Source of the DNA: Burkholderia guangdongensis
Lineage (GTDB): Bacteria; Pseudomonadota; Gammaproteobacteria; Burkholderiales; Burkholderiaceae
Direction: 5' to 3'
Assembly: GCF_013403875.1 (NCBI RefSeq)
Contig: NZ_JACBNX010000004.1
Span: forward strand, 62,001 to 126,000
DNA length: 64,000 bases
Shown here: positions 29,078 through 37,682 of the stretch, piece after piece
How the letters are laid out: every line of letters begins with the position of its first letter
How positions within the stretch are numbered: the stretch's first letter is position 1
Position numbers and translations under genes: made by a program
Notes under the pieces: model-generated
What the model was told of the DNA's origin: nothing
Seen by the model: the letters and a program-made list of their open reading frames with translations, nothing else
Database searches by the model: none

Positions 29078-31240
29078 TCAGGTTGTGCCGCCATCGCGGT
29101 CATCGCCGGCCGGCCCGCGCAGCGTGAAGAAGAACGTGGTGCCCTGCCCGGGCAGGGATTCGACCCAGATGTGGCCGCCATGGTGCTCGACGATCCGTTT
29201 GCACAACGCGAGCCCCAGCCCCGTGCCAGGATACTCGCGGCGGGTATGCAGCCGCTGGAAGATCAGAAAGATCCGCTCGTAATACTGCGGGTCGATTCCG
29301 ATGCCGTTGTCGCGCACGTGGAACACCCATGCGCCGTCCCGGGTTTGCGCGCCCACGTGAATGCGCACCGGGCGTTCCGCGCTGCGGAATTTGAGCGCAT
29401 TGCCCACCAGATTCTGGAACAGCAGTGTGACCTGGGTGGCAATCGCCGGAACGACCGGAAGCGGATCGCGGCTGATTTCCGCTTGCGCGTCCCGTATCGC
29501 GGCGCTCAGATTCCTGAGCGCGTCGTCGAGCACCTGTTCGACGTCGGTCGGCTGCCGCGGGTTTTCGAGCCGTCCGACGCGCGAATAGCTGAGCAGATCG
29601 TCGATCAGCGACTGCATCCGCGTCGCGCCATCCACCGCGTGGCCGATGAACTCGTCGGCCCGCTCGTCCAGTTGCCCGCGATAGCGGCGCTGCAGCAGCT
29701 GCAGCGGGCCCGCCACGGCGCGCAATGGCTCCTGCAGATCGTGCGAGGCCACATAGGCGAACTGCTCGAGATCCCTGTTCGAACGGGCCAGTTCCTCGCT
29801 GCGCAGACGCAATTCGCGCTCGGCGCGCTTGCGCTCGGTGATGTCGGCAATCGCGCTGAGCACGAGCATGCCGTCCGACGTGTTGATCGGGTTGAGACCG
29901 ATTTCCACCGGGAATTCCGTGCCGTCGTGGCGCACGCCATAGAGGTCGCGGCCGACTCCCATCGGCCGGGTGTGCGGCCTGCCGAAAAACGCGGAACGGT
30001 GGTCGGCATGCGCGGCGCGAAAGCGCTCGGGCACCAGCAGGTCGATGCTTTGCCCGATCATGTCGCTGCGCGGGTAGCCGAACAGTTTTTCGGCCTGCGA
30101 GTTGACCAGCACGATCCGGCCTTCGCCGTTCACCATGATCATCGCGTTGGGGGCCGCTTCCACCGCAAGCCGGAAACGCTCCTCGGCGCGCTCGCGCTCG
30201 GACACGTCCCGCACGACGAGAACCGAGCCGACCAGCTTCCCCGCTTCGTCGAAGGTCGGCGCGCCGTTGCCGTCCACCCGTGTTTCCGTGCCGTCGCGGC
30301 TGACCAGCCGGGTCCGGCCGGCGAGGTTGGTGGTTTGCCGCTCCTCGAGCGCGATCAGCGCCGGATTGGGGACGTTTTCCTGCGTCGACGCATGTTTCAG
30401 GGTCAGCACGCCGGCGATGGGCTGGCCCACCGCGGTGTGGCTCTGCCAGCCGGTCAGTTGCTCGGCGACCCGGTTGAAGAACGTGATGCGGCCGTCGACG
30501 TCCGTGGCGACGACGCCGTCGCCGATGCTCGACAGCGTGACGCGGAGCAACTCCCGCTGCTCGAAGAGGCGGGTCGCGGCTCGGGCTTCACCCAGCAGCA
30601 GACGGCGCATCAGGTAGCCGAACGACAGACACACCGTCAGGGTCAGCACGCCGGCGGCGAGCCCGGCCGTGATCGCCAGGTCGCGTGTCGTCGTGGCGGT
30701 GGCGCGCAGGGCGGTCAGACGTTCCAGCGCGGTGAGCTCCATATCGTCGACGAGCGCGCGCGCCTGATCCATGAAGGCCTTGCCGGTATCGCTCAGCACG
30801 ATGGCCTGTGCGGCGCGGAAACCTTCGACTTGCCGCAGCTCGATCGTGGAGGCCAGTTCCGCCTGTTTTTTGTCGAGCAGCACGCGCAGCGCGGCGAGAC
30901 GCTGCTGCTGGACGGCATCGCCCTGAACGCCGGGCGCGAGGAGATCGAACTGTTGCTGGACTTTCGGCAGCGCGGACTGATAGGGCTCGAGGTACTCGGG
31001 CTTGCCGGTGATCACGTACCCGCGCTGTCCGGCCTCCATATCGCGTTCCAGCGACAGTAGCCGTTCGAGATTGGTGATCAGCTCGCTGGCCTGGAAGACC
31101 TCGGCCTCGTTGCCGTACAGGCGGGCGGTGCCGAACGCGCCGATGCCGGCCGTCAGCATCAGCATCGCGGCGGCGGTTCCCAGTCCAATGTCGATCCAGA
31201 GTGAGGCCGATTTTCCCAGTCGCCTGATGGCATCGGTCAT
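29078..31240 (-). CDS. CHASE3-PAS-PAS membrane histidine kinase
   Basis: A 720-residue sensor. An N-terminal membrane helix (about 16-36) is followed by a periplasmic CHASE3 domain (about 45-180; LERDMEAGQRGYVITGKPEYLEPY), a second helix (about 188-212), two PAS domains (about 230-350 and 355-470; each ending in an RAE coiled linker), a HisKA domain with His500 (FAYVASHDLQEPLRAV), and an HATPase domain (LVGNALKF, VRDNGIGIDPQYYERIFLIFQRLH, GTGLGLALCKRIVEHHGG). The FAYVASHDLQEPLR form is typical of phytochrome-like kinases paired with Rcp1 regulators, matching the next gene. Ligand unknown. Confidence 0.92.
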   Translation of the reverse strand: MTDAIRRLGKSASLWIDIGLGTAAAMLMLTAGIGAFGTARLYGNEAEVFQASELITNLERLLSLERDMEAGQRGYVITGKPEYLEPYQSALPKVQQQFDLLAPGVQGDAVQQQRLAALRVLLDKKQAELASTIELRQVEGFRAAQAIVLSDTGKAFMDQARALVDDMELTALERLTALRATATTTRDLAITAGLAAGVLTLTVCLSFGYLMRRLLLGEARAATRLFEQRELLRVTLSSIGDGVVATDVDGRITFFNRVAEQLTGWQSHTAVGQPIAGVLTLKHASTQENVPNPALIALEERQTTNLAGRTRLVSRDGTETRVDGNGAPTFDEAGKLVGSVLVVRDVSERERAEERFRLAVEAAPNAMIMVNGEGRIVLVNSQAEKLFGYPRSDMIGQSIDLLVPERFRAAHADHRSAFFGRPHTRPMGVGRDLYGVRHDGTEFPVEIGLNPINTSDGMLVLSAIADITERKRAERELRLRSEELARSNRDLEQFAYVASHDLQEPLRAVAGPLQLLQRRYRGQLDERADEFIGHAVDGATRMQSLIDDLLSYSRVGRLENPRQPTDVEQVLDDALRNLSAAIRDAQAEISRDPLPVVPAIATQVTLLFQNLVGNALKFRSAERPVRIHVGAQTRDGAWVFHVRDNGIGIDPQYYERIFLIFQRLHTRREYPGTGLGLALCKRIVEHHGGHIWVESLPGQGTTFFFTLRGPAGDDRDGGTT

Positions 31241-31653
31241 GCCCGCTTCCCCCGAAAGTCAGAGCTTGCCGTAAGGCAATGCCGACGAATCAAAGCCTCG
31301 CGCGACGACCGCACTCGACGCCAATAGGGGCCCGCGAATGCTATGTGAAGATTAGGCGACCGATCCCGTGGCCGCAACCCTTGGCAGCGGTGAGCAGGGA
31401 TCGTGCCGGAAAGACGTGGTACTGCGCCGCCGTCTCGGCTCCGGTCCTCGTCTTCGCTGGCTCGGCGGATGGATTCTGATCTGGCTCAACTTTCGTGTAA
31501 TTCGTATGATGTTAGCGAGCTAGCCTACCTTCCGACGCGGACATCCAGATATATAATCGCGCAACCGCGTACTGGCAGGCGCGGTATGCCGCCTTGCAGA
31601 GAACGGTTAATCGCGAGCCGGGGATCGCGTACGACAATCTGACAATTGAAGCC
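31241..31653. other. Noncoding region between the kinase operon and the accessory pair
   Basis: I see no supported gene. Composition changes here from GC-rich to mixed, with A+T-rich stretches around 31490-31560. A TATGAT at about 31505 could be a -10 box for the next genes but has no convincing -35. No copy of the tRNA-Leu 3' end was found that would mark an island boundary. Confidence 0.5.
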
Positions 31654-32109
31654 ATGCCAGACCTTTCGCGCGCCGAAGCTGAGCGATTGATCGCTATGAA
31701 GAAAATTTTACGTGGCGACGTGGAGCTCAAGGCTCGGAAGAATCATGCCGGCTACCTTTTGGCGATTCTTCGGCCCGAAGACGATCTCGGTGCCACGCTG
31801 CCCGGTATGACAGTTGAGATCGAGACTAAGGCCCCATTGATCATCGACGCGTGCCGAACGACAGCGACGCTATTTGTTCTTCGTCAAGGCGTGAAATGGC
31901 GAGTACATCAGATTGAGGTGCAACCGACGCACAAGCGATCCCACAACGCTCCGGGTGGGCCGCTCTATGGTCCGCATGAACATCGTGGTGATGAGACGCT
32001 CGCTCTTGAAGATGTAACGCTGTCCTGCCAGACCCCGCTGGAAGAATTTTTTGCAGTATTCTGCAAAAGATCGAACATCAGCTTCGACGGAAGTATCTAC
32101 ACATCATGA
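31654..32109 (+). CDS. DUF6978-like protein of unknown function
   Basis: A 151-residue soluble protein. The N-terminus (LSRAEAERLIAMKKIL) is helical and charged; the middle has EIETKAPLIIDACRTTATLFVLRQG; the C-terminal half has RSHNAPGGPLYGPHEHRGDE followed by CQTPLEEFFAVFCKRSNI. The polar His/Gly-Pro loop before an acidic strand and a final short helix resembles the family I remember as DUF6978. The frame is open back to TTG 31594; I chose the ATG at 31654. GC and codon use (ATT, AAA, TTG) are unlike the neighbours, indicating transfer. Its stop overlaps the next start by ATGA. Confidence 0.7.
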   Translation: MPDLSRAEAERLIAMKKILRGDVELKARKNHAGYLLAILRPEDDLGATLPGMTVEIETKAPLIIDACRTTATLFVLRQGVKWRVHQIEVQPTHKRSHNAPGGPLYGPHEHRGDETLALEDVTLSCQTPLEEFFAVFCKRSNISFDGSIYTS

Positions 32110-32864
32110 ACATCGATTGCGCATGGCTTCACAAAAAGCTGGCTTACGATTGCCGCGCCGTTAAGACGGTGAACGGAGAGTGCGCGTTCGAGATTGGGAC
32201 GCCGTTCAGCTTCGTTGACGGCAGCGCGATCACGTTCTATGTAATCGAACACGGTACCCATTCGCTTATCAGTGACAATGGGGACACACTGTTCCATCTC
32301 AGTTCGAGTGGAACGGACCCGTTCAACGGGCGACGACTCTCGGCAATCCGTAACCTGCTGACGCAACACGGGATGACCGTTGAGGCAAACGGCGAGATAC
32401 GCGCCCTTGCTCCGGTTGAGAACACCAGTACGTTGATAGCTACCTACATAGCCGGCTTGCTCGCACTTGCCGAACAGGAGCGTGCGTGGGTCGGTGTTCC
32501 CGAGGCCGTCAATAACCTTGCCGATGATGTTGAGCATTACTTGCGTGTCCTCAGGCCCGAGCAACCCATCGTTCGGAATCCCAAGGTAAAAGGTATTTCG
32601 AATAACGAATACACTTTCCAGTTCATGTGGGGAAGTGAGCTTGTAGACGTGCTCAGTCCTAGTCCACAGGCTACCGGTGGTTTGATGCGAAAGCTTGGCG
32701 ATGTGTTAAGCGCACCCGGAGAGACGCCAACGATACGTGTTGTCATCGACGATCGTGGGGATTTGATGAAAGCCGAAACGGAAAAACAAATCATCGGATC
32801 GATGGCGAGTGCAATGCTATATTCCGCCCTTGCCAGGGCCGCCAATCAACCGACACTGCATTAG
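32106..32864 (+). CDS. DUF1828/DUF1829-domain protein
   Basis: A 252-residue protein. Residues about 25-120 match the DUF1828 pattern: FEIGTPFSFVDGSAITFYVIEH, then HSLISDNGDTLFHLSSSG, then LSAIRNLLTQHGMTVEANGEI and a helix LIATYIAGLLALAEQER. The C-terminal part (about 140-250; VEHYLRV ... YTFQFMWGSELVDVLSP ... IRVVIDDRGD) fits DUF1829. Function is unknown; the family is often found on mobile elements and prophages. It starts inside the stop of the DUF6978-like gene, so the two are made together. Composition is also atypical of this chromosome. Confidence 0.75.
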   Translation: MNIDCAWLHKKLAYDCRAVKTVNGECAFEIGTPFSFVDGSAITFYVIEHGTHSLISDNGDTLFHLSSSGTDPFNGRRLSAIRNLLTQHGMTVEANGEIRALAPVENTSTLIATYIAGLLALAEQERAWVGVPEAVNNLADDVEHYLRVLRPEQPIVRNPKVKGISNNEYTFQFMWGSELVDVLSPSPQATGGLMRKLGDVLSAPGETPTIRVVIDDRGDLMKAETEKQIIGSMASAMLYSALARAANQPTLH

Positions 32865-32984
32865 ACATCGCCTAGGCTGTGCGGGGCTCTTCATCGTTTG
32901 CCCGGCTGCGCAAAATTGCGCACCCCCTGATCGCCCGCCTCGAGCGGGCTTTCGCACGTTAAGCCTACGAAACTGAGGTGCGAA

Positions 32985-33221
32985 ATGAGCAGGAGCAGGC
33001 GGAAGTCGCCGTTCATCGGCGTCACAACGGCGGAGTCCGAAGCGCAGGACAAGGCCCAATGGCATCGCCGTCACCGCCGAATCGAGTCGGCCCGTCTCAA
33101 GGAAGACGCGGTTGACTACGAGACTCGCAGTCACCGCGCGCAGTCTGATCCGTGGAAGATGGACAAGGACGGGAAGATCTACTGGGGGCGCGACGTCCCC
33201 GGCTACCTGATGCGGAAGTGA
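32985..33221 (+). CDS. Small basic hypothetical protein
   Basis: A 78-residue, Arg- and Lys-rich protein beginning MSRSRRKSPFIGVTTAESEAQ and ending GKIYWGRDVPGYLM. The pattern 'MSRSRRK-P ... TTA-SE--DK ... R-RR ... DPWKM-KDGK-YW' is shared by small proteins scattered through proteobacteria, often near mobile or accessory genes; no function is known to me. GAGG lies eight bases before the ATG. It lies between the DUF1828 gene and the tRNA-Leu. Confidence 0.65.
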   Translation: MSRSRRKSPFIGVTTAESEAQDKAQWHRRHRRIESARLKEDAVDYETRSHRAQSDPWKMDKDGKIYWGRDVPGYLMRK

Positions 33222-33317
33222 TCGGGGCGGCGCGGTATGTGTGCTGTCGGTCGTCTACCGCGCTGCCGTTCTGACTGGGATGACTTCTGCCCTAGGCTCA
33301 ACCGAACGATACCGGAA

Positions 33318-33354
33318 TGAAAAAACCCCGCAAGACCTTGATCTTGCGGGGTTT
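33318..33354 (-). terminator. Intrinsic terminator of the tRNA-Leu transcript
   Basis: Minus strand: stem AACCCCGCAAGA / TCTTGCGGGGTT around a short loop, followed by TTTTTTC. Lies about 35 bp past the tRNA 3' end. Confidence 0.9.
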
Positions 33355-33388
33355 ATCGGAATTCTTCGGCTTTCGCCGGAACATCTTC

Positions 33389-33473
33389 TGGTGCCCAGGG
33401 CCGGAATCGAACCGGCACGCCTTGCGGCGGGGGATTTTGAGTCCCCTGCGTCTACCAGTTTCACCACCTGGGC
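33389..33473 (-). tRNA. tRNA-Leu (anticodon CAA)
   Basis: An 85-nt tRNA with all arms: acceptor GCCCAGG / CCTGGGC, D-arm with GTGAAACTGGTAGACGC, anticodon stem GGGGA / TCCCC around loop CTCAAAA (anticodon CAA, decoding UUG), the long variable arm of class II tRNAs, the TTCGATTC loop, and an encoded CCA end. Its 3' end points toward the A+T-rich accessory genes, a common integration target, but no integrase or attachment repeat is visible. Confidence 0.97.
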
Positions 33474-33568
33474 TTGTTCGGTGCCGCGCGTGCAATTGCG
33501 CGCGGCGAACCACGGATTATGTCGGAAAACCGGCTACCGGGCAAGCAGCCCGCGGTCGCTCGCCACCG

Positions 33569-34729
33569 TCACTGACTCAGAAACACGAATTCGCCGTGCT
33601 TCACGATCCCCATCACGCTCGCGCGCTGATCGAGCCCCACATGATCCTGTTCGCTCGTGTTGACGATGCCGTTCGGCACGACGAGCTCATGCGCGCGCTC
33701 CAGCTCGTGCCGCAGCGCGACGCGGAACGCCGGCGTGCCCGGCTGCGCGGTCTTCAGCGCGCGGCCGACCGCGTCCGCGAGGCGCGGATAGACGCCCGCC
33801 GCGTCGCCCGCGAACTGCGTGACCGATCCCGGGCCGTACTTCGCGTCGTACGCGTCGACGAACGCGAGCGCCGCCTTGCGCGCCGGATGGTCGGCCGGCA
33901 GTGTCCGCGCGACGACGACCGGCTGCGTCGGGAACAGCGTGCCCTCGACGTCCTTGCCGCCGAGCCGGATGAATTCCGGCGTCGCGATCCCGTGCGTCTG
34001 GTAGATCGGGCCCGGGTAGCCGCGCTCGATCAGCGTGCGCTGCGGCAGCACCGCCGGCGTGCCGGCGCCCGCGATCAGGATCGCGTCCGGCCGCGCGGCG
34101 ATCAGCTTCAGCGCCTGGCCGGTGACGCTCGCGTCCGTGCGGTTGAAGCGCTCGGTCGCGACGATCCGGATCTGGCGCAGCGCCGCGAAGCGCGTGAACT
34201 CGTTGAGCCAGCTGTCGCCGTAGCTGTCCGCGAAGCCGATGAAGCCGACGGTCTTCACGCCGTGATTCGCCATGTAGCGCGTGATCACGTCGGCCATCGC
34301 GCGGTCGCCTTGGGCCATCCGGAACGCCCAGGTCCGCGCGCCTTCCTGCGGCTCGACGACGGCGTTCGAGCCGATCAGCGTGATCATCGGGGTCTGCGCG
34401 GCGGCGATCGGATCGAGCGCCGCGAGCGCGGCCGGCGTGATGTTCGGCCCGATCACGACGTCGACCTTGTCCTCGGACACCAGCCGGCGGATGTTGCGCA
34501 CCGCCGCGCCCGGATCGGAGCCGTCGTCGAGCAGCGTCACCTGCACGTTCTGGCCGGCGATCGTCTTCGGCCACATCAGGATCGCGTTCTTGCTCGACAG
34601 GCCGATCGCGGCGGCGGGGCCGGTCGTCGACAGATCGACGCCGACCTTCAGGTCGGCGTGCGCGGCCGCGCAGGTCAGCGCGACGGCGGCGCCGGCGGCG
34701 ACGCGGCGAAGCAGGGCGGGAAGCGTCAT
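33569..34729 (-). CDS. Periplasmic substrate-binding protein of a branched-chain amino acid-type ABC transporter
   Basis: A 386-residue periplasmic binding protein of the Leu/Ile/Val family. It has a signal peptide (residues 1-23; basic start, hydrophobic core, cut after AAAHA), then DLKVGVDLSTTGPAAAIG, DVVIGPNITPAALAALDPIAAAQTPMI and GFIGFADSYGDSWLNEF. Ligand unknown. No permease or ATPase is beside it, so it either serves a remote transporter or works with livHMGF at 17.9-21.5 kb, which lacks its own binding protein. Start ATG 34729 has GGAGACC upstream; the open frame beyond it is not used. Confidence 0.9.
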   Translation of the reverse strand: MTLPALLRRVAAGAAVALTCAAAHADLKVGVDLSTTGPAAAIGLSSKNAILMWPKTIAGQNVQVTLLDDGSDPGAAVRNIRRLVSEDKVDVVIGPNITPAALAALDPIAAAQTPMITLIGSNAVVEPQEGARTWAFRMAQGDRAMADVITRYMANHGVKTVGFIGFADSYGDSWLNEFTRFAALRQIRIVATERFNRTDASVTGQALKLIAARPDAILIAGAGTPAVLPQRTLIERGYPGPIYQTHGIATPEFIRLGGKDVEGTLFPTQPVVVARTLPADHPARKAALAFVDAYDAKYGPGSVTQFAGDAAGVYPRLADAVGRALKTAQPGTPAFRVALRHELERAHELVVPNGIVNTSEQDHVGLDQRASVMGIVKHGEFVFLSQ

Positions 34730-34834
34730 GCGGAGGTCTCCTTCTGGTTGTTGTCGGGATGATGGCGCGGGCCGCCATGGGCCCCGCCACGGGTCACCCA
34801 CCGCGGGCCGCCCACCACGGGTCGCCGTGCAGGC

Positions 34835-35776
34835 TCAAAGCTCGTACGATTCCGCCTCGCCCTTGAGCGCCTGCTCGATCAGCCTGCGGGTCATCGTCGG
34901 CGACAGCAGCTCGACGAGCGTATACACATAGCTGCGCAGATACGCGCCCTGCTTCAGCGCGACGCGCGTCACGTTGCTGCCGAACAGATGGCCGACCGGA
35001 ATCGCGCGCAGGCCGCGGTCGCGCTCCGGATTGAACGCGATGTCGGCCATGATCCCGACCCCGAGACCGAGCTCGACGTAGGTCTTGATCACGTCCGCGT
35101 CGATCGCCTCGAGCACGATATCCGGCGACAGCCCGCGCAGCGCGAACGCCTGGTTGATCTTCTTGCGGCCGGCGAACGCGTCGTCGTAGGTGATCAGCGG
35201 ATACTGCGCGAGATCGTCGAGCGACGGCGTCTTGCGGTCGAGCAGCGGGTGATCGGCGGGCACGACGGCCGCGTGGTGCCACTGGAAGCACGGCAGCGAC
35301 ACGAGATCCTTGTAGTCGGCGATCGCCTCGGTCGCGACCGCGAGGTCCGCCTGGTCGTGCAGCACCATCTCGGCGACCTGCGTCGGGCTGCCCTGCAGGA
35401 TCGACAGATGCACCTTCGGGAAGCGCTTCTTGAATTCGGCGATCGCCGCGGGCAGCGAGTAGCGCGCCTGCGTATGCGTCGCCGCGATCGTCAGGTTGCC
35501 CTGATCCTGCGCCGCATAATCTTTTCCGACCCTTCTCAGGCTTTCGACCTCCTGCAGGATCCGCTCGACCGACGCGAGAATGATCCGTCCGGGCTCGGTC
35601 AGCGAGCGCACGCGCTTGCCGTGGCGGGTGAAGATTTCGACGCCGAGCTCGTCCTCGAGCTCGATGATCGCCTTCGACACGCCCGGCTGCGACGTGAAGA
35701 GCGCCTTGGCCGCCTCGGTGAGGTTGAAATTCTGCCGGACGGCCTCGCGCACGAAGCGAAATTGGTGCAGGTTCAT
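34835..35776 (-). CDS. cysB: LysR-type transcriptional regulator CysB
   Basis: Activator of sulfur-assimilation genes, responding to N-acetylserine/O-acetylserine. The 313 residues have the CysB-type N-terminal helix-turn-helix (MNLHQFRFVREAVRQNFNLTEAAKALFTSQPGVSKAIIELE) and the effector domain with THTQARYSLP and ILQGSPTQVAEMV, both diagnostic of CysB/Cbl. It diverges from cysI across a 200-bp A+T-rich region, the classic position for a LysR regulator of the neighbouring operon. Confidence 0.94.
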   Translation of the reverse strand: MNLHQFRFVREAVRQNFNLTEAAKALFTSQPGVSKAIIELEDELGVEIFTRHGKRVRSLTEPGRIILASVERILQEVESLRRVGKDYAAQDQGNLTIAATHTQARYSLPAAIAEFKKRFPKVHLSILQGSPTQVAEMVLHDQADLAVATEAIADYKDLVSLPCFQWHHAAVVPADHPLLDRKTPSLDDLAQYPLITYDDAFAGRKKINQAFALRGLSPDIVLEAIDADVIKTYVELGLGVGIMADIAFNPERDRGLRAIPVGHLFGSNVTRVALKQGAYLRSYVYTLVELLSPTMTRRLIEQALKGEAESYEL

Positions 35777-35978
35777 TTATAACCCTTCCGCATATCAACA
35801 GAATTTTTTAGTCGTTTGAAATATAAGGCGAGTTTATTACGATTGCCTGGAGTTTTTCAAATATGGATATCTGTATTCGTCATGAGCGGGCCGCAGCGGC
35901 GCGCGGGCGGTACGGAGAGTCGGGCGCGGCGTGGCTAGGCCGCCGCGCGGTCAACCGAGACAACCCTGGGGTTCCCGA
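35777..35978. promoter_or_regulatory. Divergent cysB-cysI control region
   Basis: A 202-bp intergenic stretch whose left 100 bp are strongly A+T-rich (for example AATTTTTTAG and TTTGAAATATAA), unlike the flanking genes. CysB sites are long and A+T-rich with weak consensus, so this is the expected place for CysB binding and both promoters. I cannot assign exact -35/-10 boxes. Confidence 0.55.
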
Positions 35979-37658
35979 ATGTATCAGTACGACCAGTACG
36001 ACCAGACGATCGTCGACGAGCGCGTCGAGCAGTACCGCGATCAGGTGCGCCGCCGCCTGTCGGGCGAACTGAGCGAGGACGAGTTCCGTCCGCTGCGCCT
36101 GCAGAACGGCCTGTACCTGCAGCGCCACGCGTACATGCACCGCATCGCGATTCCGTACGGCAACCTGCGCAGCAAGCAGCTGCGCATGCTCGCGCGCATC
36201 GCCCGCGAGCACGATCGCGGCTACGGTCACTTCTCGACCCGTTCGAACATGCAGTTCAACTGGATCCAGCTCGAGGAAACGCCGGAGATCCTCGCGAAGC
36301 TCGCGTCGGTGCAGATGCACGCGATCCAGACGTCCGGCAACTGCATCCGCAACATCACCGCCGACCAGTTCGCCGGTGTCGCGGCGGACGAGGAAATCGA
36401 TCCGCGTCCGTGGGCCGAGATCCTGCGCCAGTGGTCGACGTTCCACCCCGAGTTCGCGTGGCTGCCGCGCAAGTTCAAGATCGCGGTGTCGGGCTCGAAG
36501 GCCGACCGCGCGGCCGTGCAGATCCACGACCTCGGCGTCTACCTGAAGAAGGACGAGAACGGCGAAGTCGTCGCGAGCATCCTCGCGGGCGGTGGCCTCG
36601 GCCGCACGCCGATCGTCGGCGCGATCATCCGGGAAAACCTGCCGTGGCGGCACCTGCTGTCGTACTGCGAAGCCGTGCTGCGCGTGTACAACCGCTACGG
36701 CCGCCGCGACAACATGTACAAGGCGCGGATCAAGATCCTCGTGAAGGCGCTGTCGCCGGCGAAGTTCTCGCAGCAGGTCGAGGAAGAATGGCAGCACTTG
36801 AAGGACGGCCCGTCGACGCTGACGCAGGAAGAGTTCGACCGCGTCGCGCAGTACTTCCAGCCGCCCGTGTATGAAAAGCTCGCGGACACCGACGCGTCGT
36901 TCGAGCAGCATCTGCTCGAGAGCCGCGCGTTCGCGCGCTGGGTCGAGCGCAACGTCGCGTCGCACAAGGTGCCGGGCTACGCGGCCGTCACGCTGTCGCT
37001 GAAGGACCATCGCGTCGCGCCTGGCGACGCGAGCGCCGAGCAGATGGAGCAGGTCGCCGACTGGGCGGACGAATACTCGTTCGGCGAGCTGCGCGTGTCG
37101 CACGAGCAGAACCTGATTCTCGCGAACGTGAAGAAGAAGGATCTGTACGCGGTGTGGGAAAAGGCGAAGGCCGCCGGTTTCGCGACGCCGAACGTCGGCC
37201 TGCTGACCGACATCATCGCGTGCCCGGGCGGCGACTTCTGCTCGCTCGCGAACGCGAAGTCGATCCCGATCGCGCTCGCGATCCAGCAGCGCTTCGACGA
37301 TCTCGACTTCGTGTACGACCTCGGCGAGCTGTCGCTGAACATCTCGGGCTGCATCAACTCGTGCGGTCACCACCACGTCGGCAACATCGGCATTCTCGGT
37401 GTCGACAAGGATGGCGCGGAGTGGTATCAGGTGTCGCTCGGCGGCGAGCAGGGCACGGGCAACAACGGCGCGCGCCTCGCCCGCGTGATCGGCCCGTCGT
37501 TCTCGGCGGAAGAGGTGCCGGGCGTCGTCGCGAAGCTGATCGACACGTTCGTCGAGTCGCGCATCGACGGCGAGCGTTTCATCGACACGTTTGATCGCAT
37601 CGGCATCGCGCCGTTCAAGGAGCGCGTGTACGCCGCGCGCCAGCCCGCGCACGCGTAA
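35979..37658 (+). CDS. cysI: Assimilatory sulfite (nitrite/sulfite) reductase, siroheme enzyme
   Basis: Six-electron reduction of sulfite to sulfide on a siroheme coupled to a 4Fe-4S cluster. The 559 residues have duplicated ferredoxin-like halves and the cluster/siroheme motifs CPGGDFCSLANAKS (near 415) and NISGCINSCGHHHVGNIG (near 455). FSTRSNMQFNWI is the N-terminal substrate-site motif. No cysJ flavoprotein is in the operon, so the electron donor is probably ferredoxin or the DUF934 partner's system. Start ATG at 35979 gives MYQYDQYDQ; earlier in-frame codons are not conserved. Confidence 0.94.
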   Translation: MYQYDQYDQTIVDERVEQYRDQVRRRLSGELSEDEFRPLRLQNGLYLQRHAYMHRIAIPYGNLRSKQLRMLARIAREHDRGYGHFSTRSNMQFNWIQLEETPEILAKLASVQMHAIQTSGNCIRNITADQFAGVAADEEIDPRPWAEILRQWSTFHPEFAWLPRKFKIAVSGSKADRAAVQIHDLGVYLKKDENGEVVASILAGGGLGRTPIVGAIIRENLPWRHLLSYCEAVLRVYNRYGRRDNMYKARIKILVKALSPAKFSQQVEEEWQHLKDGPSTLTQEEFDRVAQYFQPPVYEKLADTDASFEQHLLESRAFARWVERNVASHKVPGYAAVTLSLKDHRVAPGDASAEQMEQVADWADEYSFGELRVSHEQNLILANVKKKDLYAVWEKAKAAGFATPNVGLLTDIIACPGGDFCSLANAKSIPIALAIQQRFDDLDFVYDLGELSLNISGCINSCGHHHVGNIGILGVDKDGAEWYQVSLGGEQGTGNNGARLARVIGPSFSAEEVPGVVAKLIDTFVESRIDGERFIDTFDRIGIAPFKERVYAARQPAHA

Positions 37659-37682
37659 CCCACCGGTACAAGGAATTTGCAG

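Noticed and set aside
33389-33473. tRNA-Leu 3' end as an attB with a matching attL
   Set aside because: I searched 31.2-33.3 kb by eye for a repeat of the last 20 bases and found none; no integrase gene is present.
35863-36072. Short frame beginning MDICIRHERAAA upstream of cysI, considered as a cysteine leader peptide
   Set aside because: Only one early Cys codon, no attenuator hairpin, and it runs far into cysI.
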